NCBI GenBank assembly: GCA_015061315.1 | Contig: SUWV01000013.1 | Location: forward strand, 1-59,057 | Direction: 5' to 3' | From: Lentimicrobiaceae bacterium | GTDB lineage: Bacteria > Bacteroidota > Bacteroidia > Bacteroidales > F082 | DNA length: 59,057 nucleotides | In this document: positions 34,290 through 43,647 of the stretch, one piece after another | Position numbering within the stretch: the stretch's first letter is position 1 | Layout: the number at the start of each line of letters is the position of its first letter | Position numbers and translations under genes: made by a program | Notes under the pieces: generated by a model | The model's database searches: none | What the model was told of the DNA's origin: nothing | What the model saw: only the letters and a program-made list of their open reading frames with translations

Positions 34290-37200
34290 ATGAAATTAAA
34301 AACATTTATTCTGACATTTCTGATGATGTCATGTTCGATTGTGTTCGGACAGGGAACATACTCAGAAAGTGCAAAAACCGAGGCGCAAATTATGATGCAT
34401 CTCGCGAATGATGAAGTTGGTACCATTACCATTGCTAATAATATTAGTATTGGTAATACTATCGAAATTCCTAATGGTAGAAAAGTTACCATCGACCTTA
34501 ATGGTCACGAATTATCTACCAATCAGGAAATTTACATCTTTAAAAACTTTGGTAAATTAACTATTACTGATAGCGATCCAGAAGGAAAAGGTACTATTAC
34601 CGCTCCTCTTGGTATCTATAATGGTAAACCTCAAACTAGAACTATCTCCACTGATATCAACTATAATGCACAATTGACTATCAATGGCGGTGTATTCAAC
34701 AGCACATCATTAGAAGGAGGTGCAGCAATCTACAACCATCTTGGTGTTATTAATATCAGAGGTGGTGAATTCTACGGAGAATATTCTGCTATCACTAACT
34801 ATGGTATGGCAAATATTGAAAACACTTACATTGAATGTCTTAACCGTGACAATGGCGCAGCAGCTATCATTAACGACTTTGAGATTGAGTACGGAGAGAA
34901 TGTAAGAATTGTAGGTAGATATACTACTGCTACAGAAACTGGTGTAATCACTCCAAGCGATTATGAACCTACATATCTCTTCGCTGAATTGAATGGCACC
35001 AAATATCCAAGCCTTCAAGCAGCTCTCAACGCTTGCACTACTGGCAACAACACCATCAATCTTCTTTTCCACAATAGCGATAACGCAACAGTAAGCCAAA
35101 AAGAAGGTGTTAATATCACTATCGATGGTAACGGTTACAAAGACAAACAATTTGAATACACAGGCACTATCTATGTTAATGGCAACTCACGCCACACAGG
35201 CGCTGAAACATTGACAATCCAAGACATTAACTTTACAACAGAAAATGATTCTCACGACTTCATTTCATGTAACGATGGTGGCAATCAAGTTATAAGATAT
35301 GCTCACAATGTGACAGTTCAAAACTGTAACTTCACTGCTAAAGAAGCAAGTACAGCTGTTGTTGCATTGCGTTTCCGTCAATCATACAATATCAATGTTA
35401 AAGATAGTGAGTTCACAAACTTACACTCTGCAATGTGGGCTACAGGTACTTCAGGTATTGCATTTGACAATATCACAGCTACTAACTGTAAAGAAGGCGG
35501 TATCTCAGTAGCTACATCTACACCTGTAAGTGTTAAGAACTCTACAATAGCCGGCGCACAATATGGTGTTCGCGCTGACGGTTCTGGAGCTTACAGCTTG
35601 ACTGTTGAAAACAGCGAATTAACAGCTGAAGTTCCTGTTATTGTTCGTAACACAACAGCTGAATACAACCTCACAGTTAATAATAATGTTGAATTGGATG
35701 CAACTGAAAACGGACCTCAAGTTGTTGTTACAAAAGGTAGTGACAGCGACCCTTACGTAGCTCCAACAGCTAAGGTAAACGTAACACTCTACGACAACGT
35801 AACAAGCACATTCGGTTTGGTAGCAAAAATCGGTAATAAATATTACTCAACACTTGATGAAGCTTTTGCAGTAGCAACAGAAGATCAGACAATTGTACTC
35901 CTCGCTGATGCAACACCAGCTCTTACTTCACAAAGAGCTATCACAAAAGCCGCTGTCATAGATCTTGGCGGTAAGACTCTCACTCTTACAGAAGATGACC
36001 TATACTTCGGAACAACAGAATTCAAAAACGGTAATATCATCGTTGATCCAAGCGTGTTTGCAAGCACAGCTGTTTTCTGGATGTTTGAAAACCAAACTCT
36101 CACATTCGATAATGTTAATATAACAGCAACTGGTGTTACAGGTACATATCTCATCGGTATCAATGGTGGTACAGGTTCTGCTGTTAACTTGTTGAATAAT
36201 TCATCTATTATTATTGACAATGAAAGCCAAGCAGGACTTACAGCAGTTATCAGCGATAATGGCACAAACAACAATGTTAAGATAGAGAATTCTACTATCG
36301 ATGTTAAAAATATCGAGGGTCGTTTCTACCTTGGTGGTACACAAGGTGACATAGTTGTTGATAACACAGATATTACATTAAACGGTGTTAAAGAAGGTTT
36401 CTACCTCAGAGCAAACCAAACACTTTCTATTGAAGGCGAATCTGAAGTAGAAGTAGTACTTAACGATACCAACAATCGTTATGGTATCAATATAACAGAT
36501 TATAGCGCAACATATACTAAAGATGATTTAGCAACTGTTAATGCAACAGTTTACGATCCTGTAGTAAGAGTAAAGAATCTTACTGAATTGCAAACCGCAT
36601 TAGTTGAAAATGTAGACAAACCTATTTTCGCTACAGAAACTATTGTAATCTCAGAAGGTACTCTTGAATTAGATTTAAATACTAGAAGAGTTTTTGCTGC
36701 TGATAAGAATGTTATTAGAAACGATGGTGCTACTTTGACCATCAAAAATGGCACAATTGAACGTGTTGGTGATGTTGTAGGTTATGCATTTAATAATGCT
36801 CAAGGTACTTTGAATATCACAGGCACTACAATTAAAGGTGGTTTGTACACTTCAGGTACATCACTTGTAGCTACTAATGCAAATGTCAGTCACTTCCAAA
36901 GTACAAGTCATACTATTTACGCATACAATTGTAATGTAACACTCAACGGCGGAACATACCATAATGATAATAGTGGTAACGCAACAATTATGGCTGCTGG
37001 TTCATCTGTTGTTACTATTAAAGATGGTACATTCAGTATTAAAGATGGTAGACAAGAATTAGGTTGGACATCATGTTTGACAGATACTCAGAACACAGCA
37101 TCTATAACAGTTGAAGGTGGTACTTTCAACGGTGGTTTCCGTGTACAATCCGGTACAACAATGACCATCGAAGGCGGTTCTTTCAATGATTGCTATGGTA

Positions 37201-40200
37201 GCAGTTATTACATTTATGGTACAGCTGTAGTTAAAGGCGGTACATTCACAGATGCTAACGCTATTAATTTTGCTAAAGGAAATCTAGCAGAAGGATATGT
37301 GGCATCGGATAATGGCAATGGTACATTCACAGTACTCAAAGGTGTGGCTAAGATTGGTGATACATACTACGCAACTCTCCAAACAGCTATCAATAAAGCA
37401 AACAACGGTGAAACAATTGAATTACTTACCAATGTAAACAACAATGTTACATTCACTGCTGTATCAGCAAAAGAATTAACTCTCGACCTCAACGGTTACA
37501 CAATTACAAGCGAAGATAATTCAACAATTACTGTTTCTAACGGCAATCACGTAATTATCGAAGACTCAAGCGAACCTTCTACAGGTATGATAGTATCAAC
37601 AGCCGATAATTGTGAAGCTATCGCAGTTAAGGATAACGGTAATGTTACATTTGTTAGCGGAACTGCATATCACCCAGTCAATGGCGTGTATTTATATACA
37701 GCAGGTGACAACAACAAATTCACCATGACAGGTGGTACCATCAAAGTAGACGACAATGGTATGGTTTTGACTGTTGCATCTGGTGAAGCTACAGTGAAAG
37801 GCGGAAATCTCCTTATCGAAAATATGAACCAAGGCGGAATCTCTGCATTAGCTTTCAATGGAACTATCAATATTGAAGGCGGTAACATTTCTAATATTGC
37901 TAAGGTAGAAACCGGCTGGGAAGGTAAAGTATCTATTACAGGTGGTACATTCACATTTGCAAATAATGAGACATTCGTAAAAGGCACAATAGCTCCATTC
38001 CATTATGCAGTAGATAATGGAAACGGAACATTCACAGTCATAAAGAATGATGTTGTCCTTAACGGTACTGGTGTAGAGAACGATCCTTATCTCATCAGCA
38101 ATGTCAATGAACTTATGTGGTTCAGAGACTATGTAAACTTAAATGGCACAGAAGTCCATGCAGCTTTAGCAAACGACATCGACATGTCTGATTTAAGATG
38201 GGTTTCAATAGGTACTTCAGATAAGAAGTTTACAGGTACATTTGACGGTAGAGATAAGACCTTATCTAACTTGAACGCTGACGACAATCAATGCGGTTTA
38301 TTCCGTTACACACATAACGCAACTGTTAAGAATCTTACAATAGAAAATGTTACCGTAATTGAACCATTGCAAGATCATAATGGCACAGGTGCTGTCATCG
38401 GTGTTGGTTCAGGCACAACAAGAGTTGAAAATATAACTGTTAAAGGTAAGATAGCTGTTGCTGGTAAACGTGCTGGTGCTATAGTAGGTTATGTCTATAG
38501 TGGATTATATGCTGAAAATTGTCATGTTATCGGTAGCGGTATAGACGAAAGTTATGTAAATGCATTATACTGGGCTTCAGGTGGTATTATTGGTTTCTCA
38601 GCTCCTGTAGATGGTCACAGCGAAATCAAAAATTGTTCTGTAAAAGACATCAAGATTTGGGCTGAACATCATTACGGTGCTGGTGCTATAGCAGGTACAT
38701 TCAAAGGCTTATTAGAAGATGTTACAGCAGAAAATGTAAATGTTATAGGTAAATATAGTGAAGAAAGCAACGGTTTGTTATGCGGTTATCAAAAAGCTAC
38801 AGGCAATTCTTATGCTATCAACTCAACACTTACAGTAGGTGATGCTGTGATAGAAAATCCTCGTGACATTGTTGCCAAGATAGGTGACAATAAGATGTTC
38901 TGCACTTTAGAAGCAGCTGCAACAGTTTCACAAAACAATGAGACAATCCAACTCATCTGGGCTGAAGGTAACGCTCCTATCGCAATGGCAGCTACATTCG
39001 TAGGTAACAAGACTGTTACTATCACAGGTACAGCAGACGTCGACTGGGATAAAGGTTGGTTGTATGTAGGTCGCAACGGTGAAGGCAATGGCAAACTTAT
39101 CTTCAAAGAGGCTAACCTCACTTCTAAATCAGTTGGCGTTAATGGAAATGGAATAGGTCTTAATGTTTCATGTAAGAAAGAAGGTCAATCTACAACCAAT
39201 GATGGTGAAGTTGAAATTATCGATTCACGCATTCAATTAGATTATTTAATTGGTAAAGGTAATATTAAACTTGACAATTCAACACTTAATGTTTACGAAG
39301 GATTTGCCGTTGGAGCTCGTCCTGCAAGTGAAACCGGTGGAGTACAGCGTACAGTTACAATGGATATTACTAACGGTTCTAATGTTATCGTAAAGAATCA
39401 CAACGGACAAGGTCTTGGCTATGAATCTAAAGGTATCATGAATATTGATGCTACATCTACATTCGAGACAACACAAAGCTTCTTAGTAACAGCTGATGGT
39501 ACAATGAATGTAAATGGCGGTAATGTGAAAGTTGCTGGTACATTAACTAACGCTGGTACAGTCTATGTAACAGGTGAAGCAAACCTTGATGCTACAGTTA
39601 CAGGTGATGGTTGGTTCTACATGAACGGTGTAACTCTCGACGCTGATACAAAACTTATCGGTGCTAAGGTCGGCTTTATCAATGGAGAAAACAATATCGT
39701 AGGTTCTACTATCGACAACGGTTTCTTCTCAGTAGGTATCGGACAAAATGCCGCAGCAACTACAGCAGCAACTTTCGCTGGAGCTAACGGTATTACCTTA
39801 AGTAATGTTACAGTTAACGTTTCTGAAAATGCTATCATCGGTGGTAACGGTGAATCATACAGTGGCTGGGTTGGTAGTGCATACAGTGCAGACAAAACAC
39901 AACACACATACACATTGAATGTTGAAAACTCACTCGCTGCATTCGGTTATATGCACGTTTCTAAAGACGGTATAATGAACATCAATGGCCGTTCAGCTGA
40001 TGACAACAAATATACACAAGACAATTCAAACGTCAACTTCTATGCAGGTGACCTTATCGTCAATGGTAATGTAACAATCAACGACGCTGATGCATGGGTT
40101 AGGTATACTAAGATGTCTGTTGACCACGCTGACGGTGTTTTAAACATCACAGGTGATACAAAATATGAGTCAAGTATCCACAACAGTTCAACAACTGGCA

Positions 40201-43200
40201 CATCTCTCGTATTCTACAATGCCGGTAAAGTAAATATCGCTAAAGAAACAACAATAGAAATCGACAATGCGACAACACTCGTTGAAGAAGCAGAACTCAA
40301 CATCGCAAGTGCTAATGTTATTGCTAAAGGTGCTGTTACAGATAATGGTACAATCAACTTAACCGACTTAGATGCTATATTCACAGCTCAAGAAGGTTTA
40401 ACAGTCAATAATGGTGTTGTTAACAATACAGATTATGGAGTAACCTATGTAAATGGTGCATATCAATTTGCACAATATGTTGCTCAAATTGGTGATGAGA
40501 AATATCTAACTCTGCAAGAAGCTGTTAATGCGGCAACAAATGATGCAACAATCGTTTTGATTAAGAGTATTGAACAAGCTGACGGTGTTATTATCGACAG
40601 CAAGAATATTGTCGTTGACCTTAACGAAGAGACATTCACTGTAACTGAAGGTGATAATACAAATAATCGTAACTTCAAGATTATTGGTACTTCTGTAGTT
40701 ACAATTAAGAATGGTACTATGGTCGCTGCTGGTGACTATTCATCTGGCGCATACGGTACAGTTCGTACAGAAGGAGCAGCTAATGTAACTCTTACAGGTC
40801 TTAAACTCTATAACTATAGAGGAAACGGTCTCAACATTAAGGCATTGGGTGGTACAACAGTCGAGATAGATAATACTGAAATCTATTCACAATATGGTGG
40901 CGGTATTGAAGCAGCTGGCGGTACTATTACATTAGCCGAAACAGTTAAGGTTGAACAAAAAGGTATGTACACAGCACCATACAATTCAATGGCAATCTCT
41001 GTCAATGGCGGTGGTTTGGTAACAGTTAATGGTGGTACATATTCTACAGAATGTATTACAGCTGAAGAAGCAAACAACCAAGGTACATCACATGGTCCAT
41101 GGGTTGTTGGAGTATTGAACTCAGGTGGTAAACTTATCATCAATGGCGGTACATTCTCAAATGACAACTTCGGTGATAATAGCCTTGCAACTTATGCTCG
41201 TGGTGCTGTTTTGGCAGATACAGGTGCTGAGATTGAAATCAAAGGCGGTACTTTCAACGCTTTGAAAGCTATCATAGACATGACAAATAACTTAGGTGAT
41301 GCAAACAACAACCCATCAGCATTATTGTCAGGTGGTACATTCTCAGCAGATCCAAGAATTTCTGGTATGTATGCTAGTCATTTGATTGTTGTTGCTCAAG
41401 GCTACATCGTTGTTGACAACGAAAACGGCACTTACAGCGTCGTTGAAGACCAAGTCGCTAAGATTGGTGATGTAACATATAAGCTTCTCCAAGAAGCATT
41501 CGATGCAGCACAAGACGGTGATGAAATCGTAGTCCTTAAAGATATTACTTATACAAAGGCTAACGGTTATGTCAATGGCGAGTATATCGACGGTCTCGTT
41601 TACACAGGCGACAAGAGCTTCACAGTTGACTTTGGTGGTTACACTATTACTGACAACGGTGACATCAACGACTACCTCGTTTACTTGAAGAATATAGGTG
41701 TGAAAGAAAATGAAATCACCTTCAAAAACGGTAAGATAGCTATCAAAGCTGAAAGCACTAATACAGCATGGGCAGCAATCACTGTAGGTTCAAACTCAGC
41801 TACATACAAAACAACTTTGAACCTTAACAATATGGAAGTAGTCAACGGCAACCCTAACAAAACAAGTAACCAAGTAATCAGTACTAGAAACGGTGCAACC
41901 GTAAACTTAAACGACAAAACTGTTGTTAGATCTAACGGTACATCATACGGTGTTGTCGCTAAGACAAGTAGTACTGTAAACATCAACAGCGGTGCAAAAG
42001 TTTTCCATACAAATTCAGGTACTACTGGCGGTAATGAGGTTTACACAGCTGTTTCAGGTAACGGTACAATCAACATCTACGATGGTGCTACAATCGAATC
42101 AGACAATTATGCTATCCACAATATGACATCAGGCAATACAGTTATCAACATCTACGGTGGTACTATTAAAGCTGATGAAGTTGCTGTACACGTAGCAACT
42201 AACGGCGGTAATGGTGAATCAGCTGTTGCTAATATCTCAGGCGGTACTTTCACTGGCGCATTAGAAACATACACTAATGCAGCAAGCATTGTAATCACAG
42301 GCGGTATCTTCTCAGTAAACCCATCAGACTATTGCGCTGAAAACTATGGTGCATTCCCATACGATGAAACATCATGGGTTGTTAGAGAAATCTATGGCGA
42401 ACAAACATTCGAATTAATAGCTGGCTGGAACTGGGTATCTTCATACATTACAGAATTTGAAGGAACTGAAGGTTTGACAATGCTCAAAAATAAATTAGGT
42501 GACAACGGTATAGTAATCAAGACTGGAAATAAAACTTATACAAATGGTGGTGATTACATGGGTTGGTATGGAGACCTCACAACCACTTCAGTAAAAGAGA
42601 TGTACTTGGTTAATGTCAATGAAGCCCAAACATTCAATTATGAAGGATCATATGTCAACTACGATGAATGTGAAATCACCTTACAATCGGGATGGAACTA
42701 CATTGGTTATCCAGTTAATGCAGAAACAAATATCAAAGATGCTTTAGCAAGATTAAATCCAAATGCAGATGACATCATCAAGACACAAGGTGGTGCTTCA
42801 TCATACATCTTTGGATCATGGAGAGGCGAATTGACTAATTTGACTCCAGGAACAGGTTACATGTACTTCAACTCTTCAACAGAGCCTAAATCATTATATT
42901 ATTCTACCAAGACTACAACTACTTCTTCAGAAACAAATACCAGAAGCAGCAAACACTGGACAGTTGACGCAACACAATATCCAAGCAACATGACAATGAT
43001 TGCCATGACAGATGTTGAAGGCGGCAACTATGAAGTAGCAGCATTCGTAAACGGTGAAGTACGTGGTAGCGCTCGTCCAATCTACATTGAAGAATTAGAT
43101 GCTTACATCTTAATCCTCACAATCAGCGGTGATGATGTTGAAGAAATGACATTCAAGTGCTATGACCTCACAACAGGCGAAGAAGTAGAGTTCAGCAACA

Positions 43201-43508
43201 GAATCAACTACTCTAACGACGCTGTCATAGGTTCTGCTAACGAACCATATATGTTGACTCGCGGAACTACAGGTATTGGCGAAGCTGCAATGAGCCAAGT
43301 CAATATCTATCCTAACCCAACAACAACAGGTACAGAAATCAATCTTGAAGCTACATGCGACAAAGTTGAAGTCTTCAACGCACTCGGCTTAAAGGTTGCA
43401 GAATACCGTAACGTTGACTCTATCGATGCTCTTGAAACAGCAGGTATCTACGTAATTAGAATTACTAACAACGGCAATGTACAAAATTGCAGATTAGTAG
43501 TAAAATAA
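34290..43508 (+). CDS. Giant T9SS-secreted parallel beta-helix surface protein
   Basis: The 3072-aa protein has a signal peptide (MKLKTFILTFLMMSCSIVFG). It is built of six beta-helix blocks, each opened by a module like VAKIGDTYYATLQTAINKA followed by GETIELL; they start near residues 230, 512, 1020, 1529, 2063 and 2388. Blocks are rich in NGGTF, VKNST and DNGNGTFTV turns. One GLUG-type region lies at about 1255-1450 (NDPYLISNVNELMWF...DGRDKTLSNL). The C-terminus has a GWNWVSSY/GWNYIGYPV domain (2708-2870), a domain shared with the next gene (about 2899-2991, AAFVNGEVRGSARP) and a T9SS type A sorting domain (NIYPNPTTTGTEINLE). Likely an exported, LPS-anchored adhesin or glycan-binding fibre; ligand unknown. 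Confidence 0.88.
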   Translation: MKLKTFILTFLMMSCSIVFGQGTYSESAKTEAQIMMHLANDEVGTITIANNISIGNTIEIPNGRKVTIDLNGHELSTNQEIYIFKNFGKLTITDSDPEGKGTITAPLGIYNGKPQTRTISTDINYNAQLTINGGVFNSTSLEGGAAIYNHLGVINIRGGEFYGEYSAITNYGMANIENTYIECLNRDNGAAAIINDFEIEYGENVRIVGRYTTATETGVITPSDYEPTYLFAELNGTKYPSLQAALNACTTGNNTINLLFHNSDNATVSQKEGVNITIDGNGYKDKQFEYTGTIYVNGNSRHTGAETLTIQDINFTTENDSHDFISCNDGGNQVIRYAHNVTVQNCNFTAKEASTAVVALRFRQSYNINVKDSEFTNLHSAMWATGTSGIAFDNITATNCKEGGISVATSTPVSVKNSTIAGAQYGVRADGSGAYSLTVENSELTAEVPVIVRNTTAEYNLTVNNNVELDATENGPQVVVTKGSDSDPYVAPTAKVNVTLYDNVTSTFGLVAKIGNKYYSTLDEAFAVATEDQTIVLLADATPALTSQRAITKAAVIDLGGKTLTLTEDDLYFGTTEFKNGNIIVDPSVFASTAVFWMFENQTLTFDNVNITATGVTGTYLIGINGGTGSAVNLLNNSSIIIDNESQAGLTAVISDNGTNNNVKIENSTIDVKNIEGRFYLGGTQGDIVVDNTDITLNGVKEGFYLRANQTLSIEGESEVEVVLNDTNNRYGINITDYSATYTKDDLATVNATVYDPVVRVKNLTELQTALVENVDKPIFATETIVISEGTLELDLNTRRVFAADKNVIRNDGATLTIKNGTIERVGDVVGYAFNNAQGTLNITGTTIKGGLYTSGTSLVATNANVSHFQSTSHTIYAYNCNVTLNGGTYHNDNSGNATIMAAGSSVVTIKDGTFSIKDGRQELGWTSCLTDTQNTASITVEGGTFNGGFRVQSGTTMTIEGGSFNDCYGSSYYIYGTAVVKGGTFTDANAINFAKGNLAEGYVASDNGNGTFTVLKGVAKIGDTYYATLQTAINKANNGETIELLTNVNNNVTFTAVSAKELTLDLNGYTITSEDNSTITVSNGNHVIIEDSSEPSTGMIVSTADNCEAIAVKDNGNVTFVSGTAYHPVNGVYLYTAGDNNKFTMTGGTIKVDDNGMVLTVASGEATVKGGNLLIENMNQGGISALAFNGTINIEGGNISNIAKVETGWEGKVSITGGTFTFANNETFVKGTIAPFHYAVDNGNGTFTVIKNDVVLNGTGVENDPYLISNVNELMWFRDYVNLNGTEVHAALANDIDMSDLRWVSIGTSDKKFTGTFDGRDKTLSNLNADDNQCGLFRYTHNATVKNLTIENVTVIEPLQDHNGTGAVIGVGSGTTRVENITVKGKIAVAGKRAGAIVGYVYSGLYAENCHVIGSGIDESYVNALYWASGGIIGFSAPVDGHSEIKNCSVKDIKIWAEHHYGAGAIAGTFKGLLEDVTAENVNVIGKYSEESNGLLCGYQKATGNSYAINSTLTVGDAVIENPRDIVAKIGDNKMFCTLEAAATVSQNNETIQLIWAEGNAPIAMAATFVGNKTVTITGTADVDWDKGWLYVGRNGEGNGKLIFKEANLTSKSVGVNGNGIGLNVSCKKEGQSTTNDGEVEIIDSRIQLDYLIGKGNIKLDNSTLNVYEGFAVGARPASETGGVQRTVTMDITNGSNVIVKNHNGQGLGYESKGIMNIDATSTFETTQSFLVTADGTMNVNGGNVKVAGTLTNAGTVYVTGEANLDATVTGDGWFYMNGVTLDADTKLIGAKVGFINGENNIVGSTIDNGFFSVGIGQNAAATTAATFAGANGITLSNVTVNVSENAIIGGNGESYSGWVGSAYSADKTQHTYTLNVENSLAAFGYMHVSKDGIMNINGRSADDNKYTQDNSNVNFYAGDLIVNGNVTINDADAWVRYTKMSVDHADGVLNITGDTKYESSIHNSSTTGTSLVFYNAGKVNIAKETTIEIDNATTLVEEAELNIASANVIAKGAVTDNGTINLTDLDAIFTAQEGLTVNNGVVNNTDYGVTYVNGAYQFAQYVAQIGDEKYLTLQEAVNAATNDATIVLIKSIEQADGVIIDSKNIVVDLNEETFTVTEGDNTNNRNFKIIGTSVVTIKNGTMVAAGDYSSGAYGTVRTEGAANVTLTGLKLYNYRGNGLNIKALGGTTVEIDNTEIYSQYGGGIEAAGGTITLAETVKVEQKGMYTAPYNSMAISVNGGGLVTVNGGTYSTECITAEEANNQGTSHGPWVVGVLNSGGKLIINGGTFSNDNFGDNSLATYARGAVLADTGAEIEIKGGTFNALKAIIDMTNNLGDANNNPSALLSGGTFSADPRISGMYASHLIVVAQGYIVVDNENGTYSVVEDQVAKIGDVTYKLLQEAFDAAQDGDEIVVLKDITYTKANGYVNGEYIDGLVYTGDKSFTVDFGGYTITDNGDINDYLVYLKNIGVKENEITFKNGKIAIKAESTNTAWAAITVGSNSATYKTTLNLNNMEVVNGNPNKTSNQVISTRNGATVNLNDKTVVRSNGTSYGVVAKTSSTVNINSGAKVFHTNSGTTGGNEVYTAVSGNGTINIYDGATIESDNYAIHNMTSGNTVINIYGGTIKADEVAVHVATNGGNGESAVANISGGTFTGALETYTNAASIVITGGIFSVNPSDYCAENYGAFPYDETSWVVREIYGEQTFELIAGWNWVSSYITEFEGTEGLTMLKNKLGDNGIVIKTGNKTYTNGGDYMGWYGDLTTTSVKEMYLVNVNEAQTFNYEGSYVNYDECEITLQSGWNYIGYPVNAETNIKDALARLNPNADDIIKTQGGASSYIFGSWRGELTNLTPGTGYMYFNSSTEPKSLYYSTKTTTTSSETNTRSSKHWTVDATQYPSNMTMIAMTDVEGGNYEVAAFVNGEVRGSARPIYIEELDAYILILTISGDDVEEMTFKCYDLTTGEEVEFSNRINYSNDAVIGSANEPYMLTRGTTGIGEAAMSQVNIYPNPTTTGTEINLEATCDKVEVFNALGLKVAEYRNVDSIDALETAGIYVIRITNNGNVQNCRLVVK

Positions 43509-43618
43509 TGGCGAAAGGCTAAAGTCGAAAGACTAAAGGAAAGAGGGTTAGAGGAAAAGATAACTCTACACCTTTAACCCTCCACCCCCTTTCAAGCCTT
43601 TAACCCTTTAACCCTTAA
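43509..43618. repeat. Array of CTAAAG/CGAAAG and CCTTTAACC words
   Basis: After the 3072-aa stop: GGCGAAAG, GCTAAAG, TCGAAAG, ACTAAAG, then GAGGGTTAGAGG opposed by CCTTTAACCCTCC and repeated CCTTTAAC. The two halves are partly complementary. Confidence 0.8.
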
Positions 43619-43647
43619 AAATAAATTAAAAACACAAAATCTAACAA

